From Bradyrhizobium yuanmingense (GTDB lineage Bacteria > Pseudomonadota > Alphaproteobacteria > Rhizobiales > Xanthobacteraceae), in assembly GCF_029167105.1 (NCBI RefSeq), contig NZ_JARFML010000001.1:434001-498000 (forward strand): a stretch of 64,000 nucleotides of DNA. The letters are read 5' to 3'. The position numbers were made by a program, and so were the translations under genes. The notes below the pieces were generated by a model, which searched no databases, was not told where the DNA came from, and was given only the letters and a program-made list of their open reading frames with translations. Positions 17,333 to 26,923 of the stretch are shown here, piece by piece (the stretch's first letter is position 1; each line of letters starts with the position of its first letter).

Positions 17333-18187
17333 ATGACCGCCACCGACCCCCTCGTCTCCACCGAATGGCTCGCCGCGCATATCGGTGATGCCAACGTCAA
17401 GATCCTCGACGCCAGCTTCAAGCTGCCGGGCGTGCTGCCGCTGCCGAAGGACGACTACCTCGCCGCGCATCTGCCGGGCGCCGTGTTCTTCGACGTCGAT
17501 GCGGTGTCGGATCATTCCAACCCGCTGCCGCACATGTTTCCGAGCGCGGAGCAGTTCGGCCGCGACGTCGGCAATCTCGGCATCTCCAACGCGGACACCG
17601 TCGTGCTCTATGATGCCGGCGGCTGGGTCGCAGCGCCGCGTGCGTGGTGGATGTTCCTGTCCTATGGCCATAGCAACGTGCGCATTCTCAATGGCGGCCT
17701 GAAGAAGTGGCGCACTGAGGGACGCGCGACCGAGAGCGGCGAGGTCAAGCCGAAGCCGGCGACCTTCACGGCGAGCTATGACGCAAACCGCGTGCGCAGC
17801 ATGCAGCAGCTGATCGCCAACGTCGAAAGCCGCAAGGAGCAGGTGGTCGACGCGCGCGCTGCCGATCGCTTCGAGGGCCGCGCGCCCGAGCCGCGGCCGG
17901 GCATTCGCTCCGGCCACATCCCCGGCGCCCGCAACGTGCCCTACAATCTGCTGTTCGATGCCGCGACCGGCGAGATGAAGCCGCTCGACGCGCTCCGCGC
18001 CGCCTTCACCAATGCCGGCGTCAAGCTGGATGCGCCGATCGTGACGAGCTGCGGCTCCGGCGTCTCCGCCGGCGTGCTGACGCTCGCGCTCTACCGCCTC
18101 GGCATCACCGACACCGCGCTCTATGACGGTTCGTGGTCGGAATGGGGCCAGGCCGGAGGCCCGGCCATCGCGACCGGCCCGGCGTGA
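17333..18187 (+). CDS. sseA: 3-mercaptopyruvate sulfurtransferase
   Basis: SseA moves sulfur from 3-mercaptopyruvate to cyanide or thiol acceptors. The 284-aa protein has two rhodanese domains: an inactive N-terminal one (about 5-130) and a catalytic C-terminal one (about 155-284) with C240 in CGSGVSAG, the six-residue loop with Gly-Ser-Gly that marks mercaptopyruvate rather than thiosulfate specificity. CRIMP-like blocks VVDARAADRFEGR and SGHIPGARNVPYNLL are present. The start at 17333 is preferred over the ATG at 17309, because that one lies inside the repeat and GGAGAG precedes 17333. Confidence 0.9.
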   Translation: MTATDPLVSTEWLAAHIGDANVKILDASFKLPGVLPLPKDDYLAAHLPGAVFFDVDAVSDHSNPLPHMFPSAEQFGRDVGNLGISNADTVVLYDAGGWVAAPRAWWMFLSYGHSNVRILNGGLKKWRTEGRATESGEVKPKPATFTASYDANRVRSMQQLIANVESRKEQVVDARAADRFEGRAPEPRPGIRSGHIPGARNVPYNLLFDAATGEMKPLDALRAAFTNAGVKLDAPIVTSCGSGVSAGVLTLALYRLGITDTALYDGSWSEWGQAGGPAIATGPA

Positions 18188-18205
18188 GGTTGTCGGAGTG
18201 ACGAG

Positions 18206-18976
18206 TCAGCGCGTGCGTGCGGTCGTTGTTGTCGCGAAAGCCGGCTGCTGCTGACCGAACGGATCGAGCTGTTGCTGCACCTGCGGAGGCGGCGGGCGCC
18301 GCACCACGCGCTGGCGCTTCTTGGCCTTGGCCTTGCGCTTGGTCGCCTTGCTGTCCGGCTTGGTGGTCTCGGTCTTGCTGTTCTCGATTCCGGCCTTCGC
18401 CGGCGCGTCCGTCGTGGCCGTGGCGGCGTTCAGCGCGGCGAGCCTTGCGGAGGCGACCTCGAGCGCCGTGGCGGCGAGGGCGGGGTCAACCGGTGCCGGC
18501 TCGCTGGCGGTTGCGGCAGGCTTGGCCTCGGGGATCGCGGCCGTGGTGTCGGCGGGGGTCAGCGTATCGATGGAAGCCGGCGCCGCGGCCGTCACGGTCG
18601 GCTCGGGCTTGTCTGGTTCGATGGCCGACACTTCAGCCATGGGCGCGGCGGCCTCGGGCTGGACGTCGGTCTCGGTCGTGAGTGCGGCCACCTGTTCGGG
18701 CTCGCTCAGGGGCAGAGCGATGGTCGGTACCTGGTCGCGCAGCGATGGCGTGCTCTCGGCGGGCGGCTCCGGCTCGGCCCGCAGCACCGCGAGCACCGGC
18801 TGGGCCGGCTCGGGCGCTTGCGCAAACACCTGCTCCTGCGGCCCGTTCCGCCAGCCGGGGTTGTTGACATATTGCTGATGGGTCGCCCGGAGCAGCGCGG
18901 CGGCCCCTAGGCCGAACACCAGGATGGAGGTTGACAGCAGGATCGCGGCAAACAGGAAGCGAAAGCCGGGAAGCAT
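18206..18976 (-). CDS. Membrane-anchored Pro/Ala-rich hypothetical protein
   Basis: The 256-aa form has one N-terminal membrane helix (about residues 5-28, AAILLSTSILVFGLGAAALL), then a long, low-complexity, Pro/Ala/Thr/Glu-rich periplasmic region, a very basic patch (KATKRKAKAKKRQR) and a Gln/Pro/Thr tail. Composition suggests an unstructured spanner or wall-binding tail; I do not recognise a family, though short proteins with this N-terminus recur in Bradyrhizobium. Start is uncertain: ATG 18976 gives the helix at the N-terminus, while a TTG at 19123 would add 49 mostly basic residues. Confidence 0.6.
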   Translation of the reverse strand: MLPGFRFLFAAILLSTSILVFGLGAAALLRATHQQYVNNPGWRNGPQEQVFAQAPEPAQPVLAVLRAEPEPPAESTPSLRDQVPTIALPLSEPEQVAALTTETDVQPEAAAPMAEVSAIEPDKPEPTVTAAAPASIDTLTPADTTAAIPEAKPAATASEPAPVDPALAATALEVASARLAALNAATATTDAPAKAGIENSKTETTKPDSKATKRKAKAKKRQRVVRRPPPPQVQQQLDPFGQQQPAFATTTTARTR

Positions 18977-19341
18977 TGAGCGATTGCGAATTTCCGCCCC
19001 GGCGGCAGAGTGGCCGGGGCTCAAGAGCCATCTGAACGCGGTGACGGTACTGCTTGCCGCGTTCGCCACGCGGGATCGGAGCTCAAAAAGGTGGCGAATC
19101 AGGCTGATTCGACCATATCGCAACGTCTCCGCATCGTTCCGTTAAAATCGTGGCCGACCCATCGCGCCAATCGAAGGCGCGATACGATTTCAGCCCCGTG
19201 ATGCAACGGGGCAACGGTAGTCTTGCGGATCACAAATCGGCAAATCCGGCGCAAATACGCCTGATATGTCTTGAATGTGCCGCTATCTTCCGTCATCTGG
19301 CCGTTAACGGTCCGATCGGGCTTGGGGACTATACAAGAGCG
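18977..19341. other. Intergenic region between divergent genes
   Basis: 365 bp between the minus-strand anchored protein and the plus-strand L,D-transpeptidase. It contains a small hairpin CCCCGTGATGCAACGGGG near 19195 and a TATACAA hexamer at about 19330 that could be a -10 element for the transpeptidase. No gene is supported. Confidence 0.35.
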
Positions 19342-20541
19342 ATGATGATCAAACACTTTCTGACGATATGCGCTGCCGCAACAGTCGCTGCGGCGGGAAC
19401 CTCGCTCGCTCAGGCTCAGAGCTATCCGATCCAGCAGGTGCCCGGCTATGGCGCACCGGCCGAATATCGGCCCGGTGACCGCATGCCGAATTTCGACGCG
19501 CTCGACGAAGACGACGAGGCGATGCCGCATGCCTCGCTGCCGCCGCCCGGTCCGGCCGACGATCCGCGCTACGGTCGTCCGATGGGCGCGCCTCCGGTCT
19601 ATTCGGCCGCCCCGCCCCAAGGTCCGGTGATGTCGCCGGATGATCCGCGTTATGGCCGCCCGGCTGGCGCCCCGCCGGTCTATTCGGCCGCGCCGCAGGG
19701 CCCCGTGATGTCGCCCGACGATCCCCGCTACGGCCGGCCCGCAGGTCCGCCGGCGGTGATCTACGCCGACCGTCCGCCCCAGCAATCGCCCGCCAACGAT
19801 GGCCTGCGTCCGCCCGAGGCTGTGGGCGGTCCCGCCGCGACCGGGACGGTCCAGGCCGGACAGCCGCCCGTGGGCACGGATGGCCGCCCGGTGACCTTGG
19901 CCGCGCTGCCGCCCGAGGAGCAGCCCGATGCTGCGCCGGTGCAGCTGCCGCCGAACCTGCGCCGTCAGGAGGTCGCGTTCCAGACCAAGGAGCCGCCCGG
20001 CACGCTCGTGGTCGATACGCCCAACACCTACCTCTATTACGTGCTCGGAGGCGGCCGTGCGATCCGCTACGGCGTCCGCGTCGGCCGCGACGGCTTCACC
20101 TGGACCGGCGTGCAGAAGATCACCCGCAAGGCCGAGTGGCCGGATTGGCATCCGCCGACCGAGATGATCGAGCGTCAGCCCTATCTGCCGCGCTTCATGG
20201 CCGGCGGCCCGGGCAATCCGCTCGGCGCCCGCGCGATGTATCTCGGTTCGACCGTCTACCGCATCCACGGCACCAACCAGCCCTCGACGATCGGCAAGTT
20301 TGTCTCGTCGGGCTGCATCGGCATGTTGAACGAGGACGTCTCCGACCTGTTCGAGCGCGTCAAGGTCGGCACCCGCGTTGTCGTGATGCCGGGTGGTCCG
20401 CCGCCGGGAACGGCGACGGCCTCCGCCGCGCCGACGCAGAGCGCTGCCGGGCCGGCTCCGATGTCCGCCCAGGCGGGCCCGGTCCCGGGGACGCAGCCCA
20501 CCGTTGTGCCGCCGCTGCCTGCGCCGGTCACCGTGCGCTGA
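19342..20541 (+). CDS. L,D-transpeptidase with N-terminal tandem repeats and altered active-site motif
   Basis: This 399-aa exported protein has a signal peptide (cleavage near residue 26, AQAQS), a Pro-rich region with three tandem copies of a DDPRYGRPxGxPPVYSA-like unit (about 73-145), and a C-terminal YkuD domain (about 213-350). L,D-transpeptidases form 3-3 peptidoglycan crosslinks or attach proteins to the wall. Catalytic H309 (IHGTN) and C325 are present, but the motif reads SSGCIGM, with Gly327 where the family normally has Arg; the codon is GGC. The paralogue at 59546 keeps SSGCIRM. This may weaken or alter activity. An open frame extends upstream, but ATG 19342 gives the signal peptide. 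Confidence 0.88.
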   Translation: MMIKHFLTICAAATVAAAGTSLAQAQSYPIQQVPGYGAPAEYRPGDRMPNFDALDEDDEAMPHASLPPPGPADDPRYGRPMGAPPVYSAAPPQGPVMSPDDPRYGRPAGAPPVYSAAPQGPVMSPDDPRYGRPAGPPAVIYADRPPQQSPANDGLRPPEAVGGPAATGTVQAGQPPVGTDGRPVTLAALPPEEQPDAAPVQLPPNLRRQEVAFQTKEPPGTLVVDTPNTYLYYVLGGGRAIRYGVRVGRDGFTWTGVQKITRKAEWPDWHPPTEMIERQPYLPRFMAGGPGNPLGARAMYLGSTVYRIHGTNQPSTIGKFVSSGCIGMLNEDVSDLFERVKVGTRVVVMPGGPPPGTATASAAPTQSAAGPAPMSAQAGPVPGTQPTVVPPLPAPVTVR

Positions 20542-20565
20542 GCGCCTCAACTCGACGAGATTGCG

Positions 20566-20596
20566 AAGGGCGTGCCGTCGGCACGCCCTTTTCGTT
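20566..20596 (+). terminator. Rho-independent terminator of the L,D-transpeptidase gene
   Basis: Perfect 11-bp stem AAGGGCGTGCC/GGCACGCCCTT with a 3-base loop, followed by TTCGTTTC on the plus strand, 24 bp after the stop codon. Confidence 0.8.
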
Positions 20597-21559
20597 TCAG
20601 GCCAGCTTCCGCGGCAGCTCGCCGCCTTTGGTGAATGCGTCGATCGCCTCGACCATCTGGCCGTAATGGATGCGCAGACCATCCGTGGTGGCGTAGCCCA
20701 GATGCGGCGTCAGCACGACATTGTCGAGCTTGCGGAAGGGATGGTCGACCGGCAGCGGCTCGACCGAGAACACGTCCAATCCTGCACCTGCGATCTTGCG
20801 CTGCTGCAAAGCTTCCAGCAGCGCCTGCTCATCCACGATCGGCCCGCGCGCGGTGTTGACCAGGAAGGCCGTCGGCTTCATCCGCGCAAGATCCGCGCGG
20901 CTGACGAGGCCACGCGAACGCTCGCTCAGGACCACGTGGATGGTGACGATGTCGGCCTCGGCGAACAGCTCCTCCTTGCTGGCGTAGCCGACGCCGGCAG
21001 AAGCGCACTTCTCCGGCGTGAGGTTCGGGCTCCAGGCGATCACGTTCATGCCGAATGCTTTCGCGATGCCCGCCATCTTGCTGCCGAGCTTGCCGAGCCC
21101 GACGATGCCGAGCGTCATGCCTTCGATCTCGACGCCGGCAAATGTCTGCCAGGACTCCCCCGCATGCATCCGCGCGTTCTCGCGGCCGATGCCGCGGGTC
21201 AACTCCAGGATCAGGCCCATGGCGAGCGGCGCCGTCGGATCACGGGAATATTGCGTGCCGCCGATGGCGATGCCGCGCGCTTTCGCGGCCTCGATGTCGA
21301 TCGCAGCGTTGCGCATGCCCGACGTCAGCAGCAGCTTCAGCTTCGGCAGGCGATCGAACAGGCTCTTGGGAAACGCCGTGCGCTCGCGCATCGCGCAGAT
21401 GATTTCGAAGTCGGTGAGCGCACTGGCTGCGGCCTGCTCGGAGGCGAAGGGATGGCTGAACACGGTGACGTCGACGCGATCCGACAATTTCGGCCAGTCG
21501 GCGACGTCGAGGGCGAGATTGAAATAGTCGTCGAGGATTGCGCAGCGCAGCCGGCTCAT
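20597..21559 (-). CDS. D-2-hydroxyacid dehydrogenase family protein
   Basis: The 320-aa protein is an NAD(P)-dependent D-2-hydroxyacid dehydrogenase (2-keto acid to D-hydroxy acid). It has the nucleotide-binding motif LGIVGLGKLGSKMAGIA, the catalytic arginine in NTARGPIVDE, the glutamate in DVFSVEPLP and the histidine in LTPHLGYAT, all in family order. The N-terminal part is shorter in conserved motifs (GMRNAAIDIEAAKARGI). The substrate is unknown. It converges on the L,D-transpeptidase terminator with the stop just beyond it. Confidence 0.88.
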   Translation of the reverse strand: MSRLRCAILDDYFNLALDVADWPKLSDRVDVTVFSHPFASEQAAASALTDFEIICAMRERTAFPKSLFDRLPKLKLLLTSGMRNAAIDIEAAKARGIAIGGTQYSRDPTAPLAMGLILELTRGIGRENARMHAGESWQTFAGVEIEGMTLGIVGLGKLGSKMAGIAKAFGMNVIAWSPNLTPEKCASAGVGYASKEELFAEADIVTIHVVLSERSRGLVSRADLARMKPTAFLVNTARGPIVDEQALLEALQQRKIAGAGLDVFSVEPLPVDHPFRKLDNVVLTPHLGYATTDGLRIHYGQMVEAIDAFTKGGELPRKLA

Positions 21560-21687
21560 CAGCGTTCATCCATGGCGAGAGGTGAAGCGCCGGGCGGGCG
21601 CCGTCATCGGAACCTGGACATGGTTGCGCGCAATCGCGCCGGCGCGCAAGCAGCCTGCGTATTCAAAAGTCCGATAGGGATCGTCGC

Positions 21688-21903
21688 TCAGAGGTCGCGG
21701 GGCTTCAGGCGGAACGGTGCATCCATGCCGTGCTTGGCGCGCCAGGCGGGGCCGGGGCCGCGCATGTAATGCAGCTCGGGCCGGTAGGGATTGAAGGCGG
21801 TGGCGAAGAAGCGCTTCCAGAAGGCCTTGATCTCCGAGGCGAACCCGGAGTCGCGCCCGGCTCCTGCCGGAATGGGAAGAGAATGGGTCTCGATCAGAGC
21901 CAT
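21688..21903 (-). CDS. Small hypothetical protein
   Basis: A 71-aa protein with no signal peptide or membrane segment, rich in aromatic and charged residues (KAFWKRFFATAFNPYRPELHYMRGPG). It resembles short conserved hypotheticals of Bradyrhizobium, but I do not recognise a characterised family. GCGAGG lies about 10 bases before the ATG. It lies between the hydroxyacid dehydrogenase gene on the same strand (128 bp gap) and the divergent ettA gene. Coding status is likely but not certain. Confidence 0.5.
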   Translation of the reverse strand: MALIETHSLPIPAGAGRDSGFASEIKAFWKRFFATAFNPYRPELHYMRGPGPAWRAKHGMDAPFRLKPRDL

Positions 21904-22138
21904 GATGCGGCCTCGCTGTGCTCCCCGTTCGTTCTGAGCGGGTGGCGCTGTTTCCGCGCGAAACCGAGCTTTGGCCTGATTTATTAAAAGATGGTTTCAA
22001 TTGTCCGGATCGGTGGCCGGATGGTGTCCGTCCCGTATTCATCCGTGGTGAACGGACGGAAAACGTTGCCCTTTGGGGGCGGGATCGTTACATCGCTGGC
22101 GAAGCAAATTTCCTCAAATCGAAGGTTTCACGGGACCG

Positions 22139-23788
<1,650 letters not shown>

Positions 23789-23795
23789 TCGCGGC

Positions 23796-25022
23796 ATGAT
23801 GCGACGGGCGCTCATCGCTGTGGGGATCGTCATCGCCTGCAGCTGGTCGCCCGTCCGTGCTGCGGACGCCGCCTTCACACAGTTCATCGCCTCGTTGTGG
23901 CCGGAGGCCCAACAGGCCGGCGTTTCGCGCGCAACGTTCGATGCGCAAACGCGCGGGCTGGAGCCCGATTACAAGCTGCCCGATCTGCTCTTGCCCGGGC
24001 GGCCGGCGACTGGCGCGCCGTCGCAGGCCGAGTTCGTGCAGGTGCCGGCCGATTACGTCAAGGAAGCTTCGATCGCGCGGCTTGCCGGCGAGGGCCAGCG
24101 GCTGCTGCAGAAATATCGCACGACGCTGACCGAGATCGAGAAGAGCTCCGGCGTGCCGGCAACCGTGATGCTCGCGATCTGGGGCCGTGAGACCGATTAC
24201 GGCCGCTACACGCTGCCTTATGATCTTGTTCGTGTGCTGGCGACGCAAGCCTATGTCGGGCGGCGCAAGGATCAGTATCGTAACGAGTTCATCCTCGCGC
24301 TGAAGCTCCTCGGCGAAGGCGTGGTGACGCGCAAGGACATGCGCTCGTCCTGGGCAGGTGCCACCGGGCTCACACAATTCCTGCCGTCCGAATATTACAA
24401 GCATGGCGTCGATTCCGACGGCGATGGCCGCATCGACATCTGGCACTCGGTGCCGGATGCGCTGGCCTCGGCTGCGCAGCAGCTCGTCAACAAGGGCTGG
24501 CAGAGCGGCGTGCGCTGGGCTTACGAGGTGCAGGCGCCGGCGAAGGTCGATTGCACGACGGGCGTGCCGGAGGTGACGAAGCCGATCGGCCAATGGCTGC
24601 GCGAGGGTTTTGTCCCGGTACGCGGCCAAAAGCTCAGCGCCGCCGAGCAGGCGCAGCCGGCCTCGCTGCTCCAGCCCGAAGGCATCTACGGCCCGTCATT
24701 CCTGACCACGAAGAATTATTTCGTCATCAAGGAATACAATTTCTCCGATCTCTACGTCCTGTTCGTCGGCCATCTCAGCGACCGCATGACGAGCCCGCTG
24801 CCGTTCGCAACGCCCTGGTCCGCCTCGAAGCAATTGCGCACCAAGGACGTCGAGACCATGCAGCGCGGGTTGACGCGGATCGGACTCTACAAGGACAAGA
24901 TCGACGGCAAGGCCGGCATGCAGACGCGTGCCGCGCTCGGCACCTATCAGAAGTCGGCAGGGCTCAAGGTCGATTGCTGGCCGAGTGAAGAGGTGCTGCG
25001 CGCGATCCAGGCGGCGCGCTAG
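23796..25022 (+). CDS. Lytic murein transglycosylase (MltB-like) with peptidoglycan-binding domain
   Basis: The 408-aa protein has a signal peptide (about 1-22), a membrane-bound-lytic-transglycosylase B type domain (about 25-325) with catalytic E132 in IWGRETDYGRY, and a C-terminal PG_binding_1 domain (about 345-405; VETMQRGLTRIGLYKDKIDGK). It cleaves the glycan strand of peptidoglycan with formation of 1,6-anhydro ends, in the periplasm. There is no lipobox cysteine at the cleavage site, so it is probably soluble. It starts 7 bp after ettA and is likely co-transcribed. Confidence 0.9.
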   Translation: MMRRALIAVGIVIACSWSPVRAADAAFTQFIASLWPEAQQAGVSRATFDAQTRGLEPDYKLPDLLLPGRPATGAPSQAEFVQVPADYVKEASIARLAGEGQRLLQKYRTTLTEIEKSSGVPATVMLAIWGRETDYGRYTLPYDLVRVLATQAYVGRRKDQYRNEFILALKLLGEGVVTRKDMRSSWAGATGLTQFLPSEYYKHGVDSDGDGRIDIWHSVPDALASAAQQLVNKGWQSGVRWAYEVQAPAKVDCTTGVPEVTKPIGQWLREGFVPVRGQKLSAAEQAQPASLLQPEGIYGPSFLTTKNYFVIKEYNFSDLYVLFVGHLSDRMTSPLPFATPWSASKQLRTKDVETMQRGLTRIGLYKDKIDGKAGMQTRAALGTYQKSAGLKVDCWPSEEVLRAIQAAR

Positions 25023-25037
25023 CGTGCGACCAAAGAA

Positions 25038-25066
25038 AAAGCCCGGCCGAGGTGCTCGGCCGGGCC
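25038..25066 (-). terminator. Rho-independent terminator of the small secreted protein gene
   Basis: Stem GCCCGGCCGAGG...CTCGGCCGGGC; read on the minus strand it is followed by TTTTTCTTT. It lies downstream of the minus-strand gene at 25102 and could also help stop the plus-strand transglycosylase transcript. Confidence 0.85.
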
Positions 25067-25101
25067 TCGATCGCCGCGCTCATGAGCGCGTTGCGATCAG
25101 A

Positions 25102-25383
25102 TCAGTAGCAGACGCGAACCGGGCGGCTGACCCAGCCGTAGCCGTCCCAATAGCGCTCGCGGCGCCAGTAGCAGGGCGCGGGCGGCGGGGGCTCGGCGAT
25201 GTAAACGGGGCCGCCATAGGCGGGACGGCTGGAGGCGATGGCGCCGCCGACGATGGCGCCACCGATCAGGCCGGCTGCGATACCGGCGCCGACGCCGTCA
25301 TGGGCCTTCGCGGACGGAGCGGCGGTCACCAGCGAACCGGCGACCGTCGCGACCGTGAGCGCGGCAACTAAAGTCTTGTTCAT
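25102..25383 (-). CDS. Small secreted glycine-zipper protein
   Basis: The 93-aa product has a signal peptide (about 1-28, cleaved near AKA-HD), a glycine-zipper-like hydrophobic stretch (GAGIAAGLIGGAIVGGAI) and a C-terminal Trp/Tyr/Arg block bounded by cysteines (CYWRRERYWDGYGW...VCY). It is a paralogue of the product at 25594. Such proteins are abundant, uncharacterised envelope proteins of Bradyrhizobium; the glycine zipper suggests membrane association. A strong terminator follows. Confidence 0.75.
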   Translation of the reverse strand: MNKTLVAALTVATVAGSLVTAAPSAKAHDGVGAGIAAGLIGGAIVGGAIASSRPAYGGPVYIAEPPPPAPCYWRRERYWDGYGWVSRPVRVCY

Positions 25384-25593
25384 GCTCTTGGCTCTCCTGG
25401 GAGATGGGTTCCTCCTGCTAGAGGCGCCCGGGTTTCAAAGGTTCACGCACACTCTGATGGAATTGGCCTTGCAGCTAGGAAGCGCGCAAATGGTCAATCC
25501 ACGGTAAACGCACACGAAGCTGTGACGAGAAAAAGCGGTCTTTTTCGGGCCCTGAGATGAACGGCGTATCCGTAGTCAGCGGCCTGGCGCGCC

Positions 25594-25914
25594 TCAGCCG
25601 CAGACTCGGACGCGACGCACGCGCCAGGCATAGCCATCCCAGAAGCGCTGCTTCTGCCAGACGCAGCCGCCGTAATAGTCGTCGGCAACATAGCCTGGAC
25701 CCGGGGCGTAGTAGCGTGGAGGGTAGTAGCCCGGCCCATAGTAGCCATAGCTGGGCCCGTAATAATACGGAGAAGCCAGCGCGCCGCCGACAATGGCGCC
25801 GCCGATGATCCCGGCCGCCACGCCTGCCGCGACACCGCGCTGGGCATAGGCCGGCGTTCCGGCCGTCAGGGCCAGGGTGACGACGGCAGCGACCGCCAGG
25901 AGCGACTTCTTCAT
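25594..25914 (-). CDS. Small secreted glycine-zipper protein, Tyr/Pro-rich
   Basis: The 106-aa product has a signal peptide (about 1-24), a GVAAGVAAGIIGGAIVGGAL glycine zipper, a Tyr/Pro/Gly-rich middle (residues about 49-80) and the C-terminal cysteine-bounded motif CVWQKQRFWDGYAW...VCG, which matches the neighbour at 25102 almost position by position. The two genes are tandem paralogues 210 bp apart. The start ATG 25914 is fixed by the signal peptide and an AAGG site; an open frame reaches back to 26052. Confidence 0.75.
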   Translation of the reverse strand: MKKSLLAVAAVVTLALTAGTPAYAQRGVAAGVAAGIIGGAIVGGALASPYYYGPSYGYYGPGYYPPRYYAPGPGYVADDYYGGCVWQKQRFWDGYAWRVRRVRVCG

Positions 25915-26041
25915 TGCTTGACCTTTCAGACGAACACGCGGGAACCCTTTGGACCGCAAGGTTCCATATTCCGCTTGAATGATCAATGAACGGCACCTTT
26001 GCCGGAGACGACCAATTGGTATGGGTCCCCACCGGGAGACG

Positions 26042-26356
26042 ATGATGGGCAACGCGATGGTGAATGCTTTGATTGCGGCCGGGATCGTTTTCGCGATCGG
26101 CTACGGCTGGATCGCGCATCTCCAGAACCGCGCACGGCGCTCCCGCGCCACCGCCGGCCGCCACGGAGGGAGTAGCGGGGACAGCACCTATTCCGGGACG
26201 AATGACGGCTTCTTGCTAGGAAGCTGGTTTTCCGGCGGCAGTTCGGGGAGCTCTAGCGACGGCGCAAGCTGTTCGAGCAGCGATAGCGGCAGCAGCAGCG
26301 GCGGCGACTGCGGAGGCGGTGGCGACGGCGGAGGAGGAGGCGGTGGCGGCGACTAG
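26042..26356 (+). CDS. Small membrane protein with Ser/Gly/Cys-rich tail
   Basis: The 104-aa protein begins with one membrane helix (about residues 4-25, NALIAAGIVFAIGYGWIAHL), a short basic stretch, and then a low-complexity tail of Ser, Gly, Asp and three cysteines that ends in a run of glycines and Asp. GGGAG precedes the tandem ATGs at 26042/26045. Similar Ser/Gly-rich tails occur in small proteins of many bacteria without known function. The tail has no charge pattern of a coiled coil. Divergent from 25594. Confidence 0.6.
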   Translation: MMGNAMVNALIAAGIVFAIGYGWIAHLQNRARRSRATAGRHGGSSGDSTYSGTNDGFLLGSWFSGGSSGSSSDGASCSSSDSGSSSGGDCGGGGDGGGGGGGGD

Positions 26357-26391
26357 TCCGGCTACAATCTTGATCCAGCGCAAGAGCTTGA

Positions 26392-26408
26392 TTTAGAGCC
26401 GTTCTAGG
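26392..26408. promoter_or_regulatory. Probable Irr iron-control element (ICE) before bfd
   Basis: TTTAGAG-CCG-TTCTAGG, an imperfect version of the ICE palindrome TTTAGAA-N3-TTCTAAA bound by the haem-responsive regulator Irr in Bradyrhizobium and relatives. It lies about 110 bp upstream of bfd. Confidence 0.65.
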
Positions 26409-26517
26409 CTTTGATCAGGCCAGTTTGGAATAGCTTCAAATACGTGTTTTTCCTTTTGCATCCGGCCGGCCCGTTAAATATCGATGATGGCGCATCACCG
26501 AAGGGCCTGCCGCTTCC

Positions 26518-26790
26518 ATGATCGTTTGTTCCTGTAACGTGCTGAGCGATGATGATATCCGCGCCGCCGTCGCCGAGTCCGACGACGCCGTGCGGCATGC
26601 CAAACAGGTCTATGGCTGTCTCGGCTGCAGCGCCGAATGCGGCCGCTGCGCCCGGACGATCAAGAGTATCATCGACGAAGCGCTGGGCCCTTGTGCGCAG
26701 TCCTGCTGCTCCGGCTGCCCGCATAGCCACACCGTGGCCGCCAACGACGAGACCGTCGAACCCGCCGAGTTCGCCCTCGCGGCCTGCTGA
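26518..26790 (+). CDS. bfd: Bacterioferritin-associated ferredoxin
   Basis: Bfd is a small [2Fe-2S] protein that reduces the haem of bacterioferritin to release stored iron. The 90-aa protein has the four cluster cysteines in the expected spacing: C4-x-C6 and C34-x2-C37, in a BFD-type helix-rich fold (about residues 1-55). Further cysteines (C41, C44 and the CAQSCCSGC segment near 59-67) extend beyond the core, so the C-terminal 30 residues are longer and more Cys-rich than in classical 64-aa Bfd. It is 134 bp from bfr, each gene with its own ICE-like palindrome. Confidence 0.88.
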   Translation: MIVCSCNVLSDDDIRAAVAESDDAVRHAKQVYGCLGCSAECGRCARTIKSIIDEALGPCAQSCCSGCPHSHTVAANDETVEPAEFALAAC

Positions 26791-26863
26791 AAACTTCCGC
26801 AACTCCGGCTGAGCTTTTCCCCGGCTGGGTTCCCATAGCCGGTTGCTCTCGCTCGCAAAGTGA

Positions 26864-26880
26864 TTTAGAAGCGTTCTAAA
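26864..26880. promoter_or_regulatory. Irr iron-control element (ICE) before bfr
   Basis: Perfect palindrome TTTAGAA-GCG-TTCTAAA, 43 bp upstream of the bfr start. The motif and position match ICEs through which Irr represses iron-storage genes under iron limitation in Bradyrhizobium. Confidence 0.85.
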
Positions 26881-26923
26881 CTCGGTTTGGGACCGATTTG
26901 GACTGCAAGAGCTGGAGTGAACC

